A stretch of 64,000 nucleotides of DNA from Gnetum montanum (lineage: Eukaryota; Streptophyta; Gnetopsida; Gnetales; Gnetaceae), in contig MNCI01008925.1 in the NCBI GenBank assembly GCA_015680685.1, forward strand, positions 680,671-744,670, written 5' to 3'. Positions 54,894 to 64,000 of this stretch are shown in pieces (the first letter of the stretch is position 1; each line of letters begins with the position of its first letter). The translations under genes were made by a program, and so were the position numbers. The notes under the pieces were generated by a model. It was not told the origin of the DNA. It worked only from the letters and a program-made list of their open reading frames with translations, and ran no database searches.

Positions 54894-55753
54894 CGAGGTA
54901 CCCCTACGCCCAACCATACGAATATGAGCATTCACATGCGATTTGGTCGAACTCCAGGGATTAAGTGCTTATGTGCCTACGCAGAACAAGGATGAGTTAT
55001 GTAGTCATTGTCTTCCCAAGCTTACTTGTAAGGCACAATTGTATGATTGAGTAAAATTGAGGTGTATGATTTTTATCTTTTTCTTTTATATTTTCTATCC
55101 TAGTCTTCTAAGTGTGTGCAATGAAAAGATTTAATTAACTAATTGGTTTTGTAACTCTAATGTGAATCTAATCCTATCACCATCATATGTTCCCACTCTT
55201 CAGAGACATCCTGAACCAGTGTAACACTATTGGGATTACCAAACACTAGTCATTACTGGGTTACCAAGTGTTCCATGTATTCTTGAAGTGGTTGTGCTGA
55301 GTGTGCTAATTCATTGATAATTGATAATTAATAATTCTATGGAAATATCATTAATTAACTACAGAAAGCATCAAATAATAGTAAATAACATTAAATGAAA
55401 TAATTAAGCTATTTTGAATGTTGCAAGGTTTATCACAAAGTTCGTCTTTATTTCCAGACACAAGGTGTGCTTAGGTACACAATGCTTGAATAAAGATCCG
55501 TTCACTCTATGAATCTTACTGCTGGCACTTAGAAATAATTCTAACTTTGGAATAGAAAAATTGCAAGAGTTCCTCTAAGGGACTGAAAAACTACTCCCCA
55601 AGACCAAGCACTCTTGTCTCTTATTTATAGCCAATGAGATAGGCTTCGACATCGCGTGTCTGATGTCACTTGGCACATCCAATATCACATATTTGATATC
55701 GAGGATCCGATATCATGGGTCCGATATTGGATCACTTATTTGGTGAGTCATCA
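54894..55753 (-). repeat. Element E: 3' LTR
   Basis: 860 bp, on the plus strand from TGATGAGCAGCGAGG to GAGTCATCA. The array (55647-55730) has GACATC-N8-GATGTC and AATATC, GATATC, GATATC, GATATT at 14-bp spacing, adjacent to the TATA (rc, near 55620-55630). The hairpin TCTTTATT (about 55445) pairs with AATAAAGA (about 55489). Confidence 0.9.
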
Positions 55754-55767
55754 TACCCCCACAACTA
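55754..55767 (-). other. Element E: polypurine tract
   Basis: On the minus strand TTTAGTTGTGGGGGTA leads directly into the LTR. Confidence 0.8.
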
Positions 55768-57789
55768 AATGAAAACTCGTCCTTGAGTTCCTTACAAAAT
55801 ATTGTGAAGGTATGAGATTATTGATTGAATGACAACTGATGATGACATGGAATGATAGACTCAAACTGCCCGGTGAATAGATTAACAGTGTATTATAGCA
55901 TTGGTGTTCATAACCATTTTGGTGAACATTGTACATAGATGACATCTAGACCCTCATTTGATAACTTGAAAAGAGAGAGAGAAAAGAAAATGAGGTGCAT
56001 TGCTACCGATGTAAAAAATGTGCACACCATTGTTTATCCATGGCCACATGACTCAGCTTGTTCCTTTCATAAATGCTCCTGCTCCAGTCCATCTTGAGTG
56101 CTCCATTCTATCCTAGTCCATTGTTCATGTGATCACCATCTACACACACAACACAATCACAAATTAGCAAGGATAGATAAGATATAATGTAGTTGATACC
56201 TTACCTTGATATGAAGCACATTGGATAGGTTGTGGGTATGGCAGATATTGGGTTAGAGGTTTGTAAGTGATAACTACCCAAGGTGTAGGGGTGAGATAAA
56301 TAATGGAATGGAAAAATTTACGACAGGCCCCCATGACTAAGAGTGAACCTTCGATAGCAATAGGATGGAAAACGAAAGAAAATGGAAGATAAGAGGAATA
56401 ATAATGGTGAAGTCAATAAAAATGCATAGAAGGGAAAAGAAAAACAAAAGCAGATGTCATGGATGGGATGCAACAAGAAATATTTGAGTGTAAGAAATTT
56501 TTAAGGGAAAGAACTTAACAATTGCTCCAAAAGGAATGCTAGTGGATCCTTCCCAAAGTAGGCACATGCCCTTTATGCCCTGACAAACCCACAAACCAAA
56601 GAGTCTGTAGGCTCTAGGAATGATATATGGAGACAATAGTTAAGAATTCACCCACAAGAATTTACCAAAGAATAAAAATGCACCAACCAAGATATAAACT
56701 AATCATAAAATTGGCATTGAGGTAGAATACAGGAAGCAAGATGGAAGAGAAGAGAGAATGGAATGGAATCCCAAAATCAAGGTTGTGTAAAGTCCCTTGT
56801 GTATTATGTGGTTAAGGTGACTTAATAAAATTTAGTCTAAATCCAAATTAAAACTAACCACATCCAGTGAGCTCGCATCAACACACTTGACCAACCCATC
56901 CTCTTGAAGCAATAAGAATGTTTTCACAGAGCAACCAACATTCCAAAAAGAGAAAAATAGAGGAACAGGAAGTGAGAAAGGGCCTTAGTTAGAGGGAACC
57001 TTCAGGCATGGGTAACATGTCTTTTTAGTGTCATAACTAGTGCTTGTAGCCCATATTCCTTTATTATGTCTAAGGGGTGTGCTTTGAATTCCCACCCATT
57101 TTTTTGAGTGAGAACCACACCATGCAAAGACTTATTTCATTTATTTAACCTCCTAATATTAGTTGATAGTAGAATGGTGGAAATCCTATGAAAAACATCC
57201 AAGCACCCAAGAGAATAGCCAGCACAAATGAATTGAATCCCCTTGAAGTCACACCCTTTTCAATCCATTTGAATCTTTCCTTGGTTTGAAGAATACCAAG
57301 CCACAAATTCATTAATAGGTTTCATTAGAAAAAAGGGATAGTACATTTCCAAAAACAAAGGGAGACCATAAAGTTGAATGGATGAATGGATGATGTGGAT
57401 TCATTGCCTATTTTATCAAAAGAAACCATATCTTAGCATCAACATTAAAAGTCAAAGGTAAAAACCAAACATTAGCAATCAGCACCATTATAGTACAACC
57501 CATCATCATGAGCACTTACTATGTGACCAGTGAAAATAAATCAAACAAAATGTAATAGAGAAATAAATAGTAAAAATGTTAATGATGGTGTAAAACAAAA
57601 ATAAGTAAAAATAAAAAATTTGTAAAACAAAATAGAATAAAAGAAACTGAGGACTTAGAATAATTAGCATTGGTGGCCATCTCCCCCATGATTGAGTTGG
57701 AAGGAGGAGATCCAAAATAATGAGCAGGGCTATCCATCAATAGAGGTAGTGTTAGTACTGCTCATTTTAGGCTCATGGAAAGGTTTGGT
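55768..57789 (-). other. Element E: non-coding tail
   Basis: About 2 kb between the integrase end and the PPT. It aligns with the element B tail (28614-30138) and the element D tail. Two internal PPT-like tracts occur (rc TCATGGGGGCC near 56329 and rc TCATGGGGGAGATGG near 57686). No env-like or other open frame of note was found, although this is the position of env-like or additional ORFs in related lineages. Confidence 0.65.
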
Positions 57790-58900
57790 TTACTGGATGT
57801 TAACCAATAATTTCTTATCTGGGCTTTTAGGTTTATAGATCATCATGGCCCCTAAAGGAAAAGTTTCATGAATGATATAAGGTCCTTCCCATAGTGTTTG
57901 AAATTTAGTTCGTTGTGGCACATGTGCAGGATTCCAATAAAAACCCCTATCTCTTGGTTGGTATTTGACTTTTCTAATTCTTAGGTCATGATGTTCTTTG
58001 TTTAAGGCCTTTTGTAGTTCGTTGGATGACATGGTGACTAATCGATTTTCATCTAGCAAGTTAAGATTCATTAATCATTCTTTCTATGCTAGATTGAGGT
58101 CAAGCTTAAGGTCACATGCTTTAGATAGTGTATGGAGCTAAGCTTGGATAGGAAGTATTGGAAGTTTACCGTACACTAACTCATAGGGAGAGTAGCCTAT
58201 AGGGAGTTTCCATGCAGAGCGGTAGGCCCAATGAGGATTTTTTAGTTTGGTGCTCCAGTCTCACCTATATTTGCTAATAGTTCATGTCAAAATTTTTGTA
58301 ATTTCCCTATTGGTGGCTTCGGCTTGACCATTCACTTGAGGATGATATGGTGTAGTCATTTTATGCTTAACTCCTAAGCATTACATCAACTTCCGAAAAG
58401 TCGCACTTGTAAAATGTGTACCATTATTAGAAATAAGTGCATAAGGCATGCCAAACCTGTTTATGATTTGTTTTTGAAGAAATCGTGCGGTGGTAGATGA
58501 TGTATAGTTGGTAACGACAACTACTTCTGCCCATTTTGTAAAATAGTCAACAACAACAACAATGTATGCTTTTCCATTGGACATCGGTGTAATAGGCCCC
58601 ATAAAATCAATACCCCATATTTTGAAGGGTTCTAAGGGTTAAATCCATTTTTGTGGACCGTCCATTCTAGTAGTCATTCCCCCATTGCCAAGATTAGACA
58701 AAATGATGGGCATCTCAAAATAATGTAGGCCAATAACATCCTGCAAGCAAGATTTTAATGGTTGTTCATCTTCCAACATAATGATCCCCACAAGGGCCCT
58801 GATGAGTGTCTTGGAGAACTCACAATTGATCTATGTTGGGAACACACCATCGAACCGAGCCATCGGAACATACCTTGTAAAGGTGTCCGTTGATTTTCAT
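57790..58900 (-). pseudogene. pol: Element E: integrase
   Basis: The zinc-domain remnant is near 58740-58850 (GPCGDHY, TTIKIL). The catalytic core frame 58602-58381 reads MGPITPMSNGKAYIVVVVDY, FTKWAE, RFGMPYALISNNGTHF. The second DDE aspartate (SDNG) is Asn here (58420-58431). [16 protein letters not shown] follows after a stop. The C-terminal frame 58071-57790 has LNKEHHDLRIRKVKYQPRD and FQTLWEGPYIIHETFP, the usual post-core domain, with no chromodomain. The lack of a chromodomain supports the Athila/Tat side of Ty3/gypsy. Confidence 0.85.
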
Positions 58901-58924
58901 GAAATGTTTAACTTGGTGGAGAAA

Positions 58925-59480
58925 CTATTTTTTCTTTTTAATGTCCAGCCCTTGTGTTGTTTCTTGTGTGAGAAGATAAGTAAGAAAGCTACTATACCAA
59001 TTTGTATCTATGGGTGATTGATTGTTTATTACACCTGCAAAGATGAGTTCATCAAGGAAGCGATAAAAAATTAGGTATTCATCCTCTTTGTTGTTCCATC
59101 GCAACTGAGATAAATGATCAGCAACAACATTCTCAATGCCTCTATAATCTACTATTGTGAGATCAAACTCTTGCAAGATCACAAGCCATCGTATGATGTA
59201 AGGGCTCACCGTTGGTTTATTCATAAGGAACCAAGTTGCACTATGATCTGTGTGTACAAATACCTTATAGCCTAATACATAGTGCCTAAATTTCTCTAGT
59301 GTAAACACCACAGCCATTAACTCTTTTTCTATTGTGGTGTAGTTTAGTTGTGTACCAACAATAGTTTGACTTGCACAGTGAATGTAATAGGGACATTTGT
59401 GCTTAGCTAACTATGTAAGTACGACTCCTAAAGCAAAATTGGACACGTCAGTCATTATATGGAACAATTTGGACTAGTTA
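58925..59480 (-). pseudogene. pol: Element E: RNase H
   Basis: The open frame 59317-58925 contains MAVVFTLEKFRHYVLGYKVF, VHTDHSATWFLMNKP, FDLTIVDYRGIENVVADHLS and QLRWNNKED, the C-terminal two-thirds of a Ty3/gypsy RNase H. The start (VLTQ-like, YAS) lies upstream among stops. RNase H removes element RNA after first-strand synthesis. Confidence 0.85.
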
Positions 59481-60710
59481 TGAGCTTGTAGAATGGGTGT
59501 TTCTATGAGCTTCGGCTTCAAGGTTTGGAAGGCTAACTCACATTCCTTGGTCCATGCAAAGGAGATATCCTTTTTTTGTAAATTCTACCAATAGTTTTTC
59601 AATCTTCAAAAAGTTATCAATGAAGTGTCTATAATATCCATTATTTCCAAGGAATGATCAAACATCTTTAACAATTTTAGGTTGATGAGTGATTCCTTGG
59701 ATGACTTTAATTTTTTCAGGATCTACCTCTATCCCTGTTTGTGAAATTTTATGCCCTAATATAATGCCCTCTTAGACCATTAAGTTGCTTTTTTACCAAT
59801 TGAGCCTTAGGTTGGTTTCAACACATTGTTTCAGTACTTGCTCTAATTAGTCCAATGCTTGTTCAAAGTTCACTCCATAGGTGGAGAAATTGTCCATGAA
59901 AACCTCCACACCATTCCCTATTTGTTGCTGAAATGTACTAAAATGTTGAAACATTGCTAGAGCATTGCACAAGCAAAACGACATCTACCTATATGCAAAT
60001 GTCCCCCAAGGACTCGTGAATGTAGTTTTGGCTTTGTCTTCTAGTGCTATTTGGATTTGATTGTACCCACTATAACCATCCAAAAAAATATAGTAATAAT
60101 GCTTTGCAGTGGTATCTAAGACTTGGTTGATGAATGGAAATGGGAAATGATCTTTAAATGTTGCCATGTTCAATAGCCTAAAGTCTATACACATCCTCCA
60201 TTTGCCACCTTTTTTGGGTACAATGACTAATGGACTAACCCATTCACTATCAGCAATGGGGTAGATGAACCTGACCTTCAAAATTTCAATTTCTTCCTTA
60301 ACTACTTGCTTAAACTTTGGGTTCAGTCATCTTTGCAGTTGTCATTGAGGCTTCATAGAGGGATCAATGTAAATTCTATGTTGGCATATTCTAAGATCTA
60401 TTTTAGTTAATTCGAGATATGACAAATCAAAGTCTTTTGACCATTTGTTTACCATCTTTAGCAGTCTTTCTTTTTGTTGAAGAGCAAGCTTAGCATTAAT
60501 GATTACCAATTTTTCATTCTTAAGAAATGCATACTCCATACTAGTGGGCCATGATTTTAAGTCAAGGGGTTCTTTCTTAAACTCATCAAGGATTTCCAAC
60601 TTTTCCCAGTTGATATTTTCGATGTCACTACTTGGAAGTTGGCGATGGACTTGCTCTAATGCATCTATTCTATCAATATTGGCACAAGTTAAGCTCTCAG
60701 TTGGTTCCAT
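59481..60710 (-). pseudogene. pol: Element E: reverse transcriptase
   Basis: The pre-RT frame 60710-60342 includes INWEKLEILDEFKKEPLDLK and ELTKIDLRICQHRIYIDPS. The RT frame 60281-59985 includes SPLVIVPKKGGKWRMCIDFR, FPFPFINQVLDT, YYYIFLDGYSGYNQIQIALE and TTFTSPWGTFAYR. The catalytic motif is FMDN (59886-59900) instead of the FMDD kept in element F, which should abolish activity. The GYYRHFIDNF thumb region is near 59640. A stop after AYR and others further on break the frame. Confidence 0.85.
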
Positions 60711-60746
60711 GCATAAGGTTGAATTGCTCTCTAGGTCAGCTATCAG

Positions 60747-61372
60747 TCACTGGGTGCCTTCTTGTCTTGTGATTACTAAATACAAGCATCTTTGTATGTT
60801 AGTTACTTGTGCACACTGGTTGCATGCAGGCAATGTTAAGCATTGTATAGACCAGGACTTCTGCATGTAGTTGCACCCTTTGTCATTGTATGTGATGCAT
60901 GGAACTTTCTTCTTCTCGATCTTCCCAAACACATTTTTTTTGATATCTCTAGGGAAAGATCATGTATTCCTAGGCACGCATCAATCGTACTTAGCCATGC
61001 TCTTCCCATTATTATTGGGAAGTCCCCCTTGCATTTGTTAACTTAAATCACTAGGAAATCAGCTGGATATGACCACCCACAAACATTGGTGATAATGTCC
61101 TCCATTAATCCCAATGGAATAGTGATGGACTAGTCAGCCAACTCTAAACGAATGTTACTCTTCTTTAGTGGAGGCAGGTTCCAAGCTTTATACATTTCCT
61201 AGGAGATCAAATTAACACCAGAACCTGAATCTAAAAGCACTTTTCAAGGCTCATTTCCAACGATTTGCAAACAAATAAAAGGACTTTCAGGATTAGAGAA
61301 TTTCCTAGGAAGATGACCAGCTTTAATCCAATTAGTGATGACGTGGGTTAACATAATAGCGTGCATTGAGTG
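60747..61372 (-). pseudogene. pro: Element E: protease
   Basis: LTHVITNWIKAGHLPRKFSN, then LLDSGSGVNLIS with an intact DSG (61222-61230), AWNLPPLKKSNIRLELAD and GDFPIIMGRAWLSTIDA (about 60985-61040). It is the only copy in the window with an undamaged aspartic protease core, though stops flank it (for example after VNLIS). It resembles the retropepsin-like proteases of Ty3/gypsy. Confidence 0.8.
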
Positions 61373-63889
61373 TAATTTTTGGTTAGAAGGAAGCTTTGAA
61401 GATTGAAACGATGATAAGACATTTGGATAATTAGCTGCTTGTGGTTGTAAGGACTTGGTTGGACTGTTGGTTCTAAAGAAAGGTCTCTTCTTTGATTAGT
61501 TGTCTGAACTAGCAGTAGGTTGAAGATTGATAGCCCTTGTAGAGTTACGTTGCTATGACTGGGTAGGAAGCTTGCCCTGCATAGTTGGAGCAGCTGATAA
61601 TGGAGCCGAGGATGGAAGAGATGTAGACTATTGAAAAGAATAGTACGTATGTGGAGCATCACACCAAGAAGAAGAAGTTCTATAATACTCAGGGGTCTGG
61701 TAGTGAGGCTGAAGAGCAATGTGAGTAGTAGAGTCATGTGGAGAGATCGATTGCTAAACGTAATACCCATATGGATCAGCTTAATGGTAAGGGTGCTATT
61801 GACATGGTGGTGGCATTCCCCATGGTTGTGGATGTTGCAACTATTGATACTATTCATTTGGTTGTGGTAGAGCTCCACTCGGATAATATGTCGAGGGTTT
61901 GTGGAACTACCTTGGGTTTCCTTGAGGATAAGTTAACCTTTTGGGTGTTTGTTGTCTGTTTAATTGTGGGTTTAGTGCATACATCCCAAACTCTTGCAGA
62001 TGTGACCCCACTGGGAAACATCCCTTAGGATGGTCATATTGGCAAATCTCACATCTGCCATCATTGTCTGTGTCTGAATCCATAACTTCTTCAATGATGG
62101 CAACCTTGCTCTTACCCTTGTTATGTGCATACTTAGCTTCTTTATTTTTCCTTCTCTCTTGGTCACTACTTTGTTCTCTAGACTCCTCTACTATTTTTAG
62201 GATAGTTTGAAATTTTTCGTCTAGGGAGTTCCACATTTGATCTACCTTTGCAAATACTTCTGATGCAAACTTTTAAATGGGCAAAGTCTTTCTATTCACC
62301 ATCTCTTCAAGTGGTGACTCTTCTTCATCTTCGCAAAATATAATTTCCTTCTTTCGAAGGAAAGGATCTCTGTTGTACTCCTCCACACTTTCTCTTTTCC
62401 TCAACTTTCTTTCCTCCTTGGTCACTTGCTCCAACAATCTTTGTATTTGATGGGCTCTAAGCTCAGATAGCCTTCCTTGGACATAAGTCCTAAGGGCTCT
62501 TCATGTTTCGTACCTAAGACCATCTATGAGATGGTGTAGTTGTTCCTTTTACGAGTAACCATGGCTAGGGAAATGATGTAATAATGAATAATATTGACCC
62601 ATGGCAACATCTAAGGGTTCATGTCCTCCTTGTTTTCATCCTTGGATTTGCTTACACAGGTTGGAAACTTAGGAGTACATTTGATATTTATCGTTAAATA
62701 ACTCCAACATGGTACTCGATCGACGAATGGATTCCAGTTTTAAGGACCGGTACCAACTTTCTACTTCCTTGATTCGTGTCTATGAAAACAACTTTAGCTT
62801 TTTTCACTTGTTTTCTATATTCTGCAAGGCACATGCATCATGGAATTCTTGTAAATGATTTTGAGGATCAGCATTATATCCCCCTTCAAATTTTGGGATG
62901 TTATTCATGTCTAGTCTTTTGATCCTACTATCTTTCTAGTGCCTTGTTGGGATCCTAATAGCCTTTGTTATATTTAACATACTTCAGGTGGTGAGTAAGG
63001 GTTCATCGTGATCATGCTGCCTATGGCATCTATGATGCCTATGCTTTTCCCTACTCTCCCTTCTTTCGTGATGTGTATCTCTGGAATGCCCTTACTCCCT
63101 TTCTCTACTATTTTGTCAATGATTTCTATCTTGCCTACCATTGTCCTCATGGTCTCATCCTCTACAACTACGTTTAGATCCAAAAGGAGAGGGGAAAGAA
63201 GATGATGAAGATGAAGAGGAAGGAGGAATATCACCATGATGGTAGCTATCACCTTATATTTGGTGGTTGCAACCTCGGTCGTGGTCATGATGGAAATGTC
63301 TGTCATTGTCATGCATTCATGTTCCTTTTCCAGATCCTTTATGTTCATTGGTATTAGAACTTGGGTTATGAATAGTTAAGTGAAGATTTTGATACTCAAC
63401 TCCTTGACCGAAGTTAGGGAGAGAAACATCATTTTGTGGAAAACCTCCCAAGATAAGTTGACCACTATCGTTTTCACTTGGGACATACGAGAGATCTTAA
63501 GACCACTTTCCCTTCATAGATTTGTAATGTCTCTCCTGTTGTAGATCCCTCTGGCATTATGCCTCCATGGGTTGATACTCTCTTGAAGCTTGTTCATGCA
63601 CAACGTACTCTAATTGTAAGTGTTGCATACCAAATTATGTAAGAGCATGAAGAAGCATGCTCGGGATTGAGTGATCGGGAGGTAACACTATGTTACCTTC
63701 TAAATCATTCCATCATAGCTATTCATCCTAGTGGAGGATAAAGGTAAAGTTTGATACATACTCATTAAGATGAGTGTATACCATGCGAAACTGTTGGGGT
63801 ACTAGCGGATCATCATGTGCACATCACCTCTGATTGTTCATGGTATCAGACCTAGTTGGTGAAGCACTCTCATAAGAAGAAGGAGATAT
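61373..63889 (-). pseudogene. gag: Element E: gag and gag-pro linker; start codon lost
   Basis: The expected start at 63889-63887 is ATA where element G has ATG in the same context (AATCAATC-ATR-TCTCC). Order: N-terminal YTHLNEYVSNFTFILH-like domain (about 63770-63720), charged tract (about 63340-63010), core (FEGGYNADPQNHLQEFHDAC near 62880, LELFNDKYQMYS near 62690), acidic helix (CEDEEESPLEEMVNRKTLPI), then QMWNSLDEKFQTILKIVEES. The knuckle CEICQYDHPKGC is intact at 62019-62054. It has spacing C-x2-C-x3-H-x3-C, one residue shorter than the classical retroviral knuckle in two places. The linker has MQGKLPTQSQ near 61580. Confidence 0.8.
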
Positions 63890-64000
63890 GATTGATTACT
63901 CAATGTGTAGTACTCTTTCTTGGTGATTGTAGGATAGCTAACTTTAAGGGTTTGTTTGAATGATGGAAAGATTTCCTAAGTTCTAATCAGCGTACAAATA

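Larger units (their letters stand above)
54894..64000 (-). mobile_element. Element E: gypsy-type gag-pol element, minus strand, 5' end off window
   Basis: Read right to left: gag leader from the window edge, gag, protease, RT, RNase H, integrase, about 2 kb of non-coding tail, PPT and the 3' LTR 55753-54894. It is inserted in the integrase of element F (left flank GGTTT, 54889-54893). Its last visible bases match the leader just inside the PBS in element D, so only the PBS and 5' LTR are missing. It is the most complete element here, but start codon and active-site changes show it is inactive. Confidence 0.88.

Overview
The window is nuclear DNA from a land plant with a retrotransposon-rich genome. 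It holds one credible host gene (3594-7032) in about 64 kb. The rest is AT-rich spacer and layered retroelements. The host protein is a clear plant-type LRAT/NC-domain protein. The long introns and the old, slowly decaying nested Ty3/gypsy and LINE copies would suit a gymnosperm, but the sequence does not prove that.

Layout. 1-930: the 5' end of a minus-strand gypsy element (element I) running off the left edge. 931-3593: spacer with a LINE ORF1 relic and a recent 99-bp tandem duplication. 3426-7032: TATA box, exon 1, a 2.4-kb intron and exon 2 of the LRAT-domain gene, whose C-terminus carries 15-residue repeats. 7033-9623: spacer. 9624-10527: a solo LTR with a perfect target duplication. 10528-11560: a plus-strand LINE 3' fragment. 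12739-31702: one minus-strand LINE (ORF1, endonuclease, reverse transcriptase, C-terminal zinc region) split by four later insertions: element A (14257-20169), solo LTRs S1 (20869-21677) and S2 (22729-23597), and element B (24508-31147, with a 558-N gap). 31703-36757: element H, interrupted by element G. 36758-38587: a pair of 293-bp direct repeats and a chromovirus-like RT/RNase H fragment. 38588-43366: element D, minus strand. 43367-48731: spacer ending in a second plus-strand LINE relic. 48732-54893: element F, a gag-pro-pol pseudogene. 54894-64000: element E, minus strand, inserted into the integrase of F and running off the right edge.

Elements A, B, D, E, F, G, H, I and solo LTRs S0-S2 form one superfamily. 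Their LTRs begin TGATGAG or close variants and end CTCATCA. Where an internal region follows, a primer-binding site matching the 3' end of plant tRNA-Asp comes next. Their RT has an FMDD-type motif, and the pol order is protease, RT, RNase H, integrase. This fits the Athila/Tat (non-chromodomain) side of Ty3/gypsy. E and F carry pol. B and D look like gag-protease-only derivatives. A keeps a short gag and, in place of pol, carries a decayed extra reading frame of about 930 codons with a coiled-coil C-terminal half.

The most interesting structure lies in the LTRs. Just upstream of the TATA box each subfamily has an array of short palindromic hexamers, mostly spaced 14 bp start to start. The hexamer sequence differs between subfamilies but the spacing is kept. 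The AATAAA signal further down sits in one arm of a hairpin that shows compensatory changes. Single N bases mark real discontinuities: one LTR has lost about 190 bp at an N, and a 326-bp piece of element F between two Ns is inverted relative to its surroundings.
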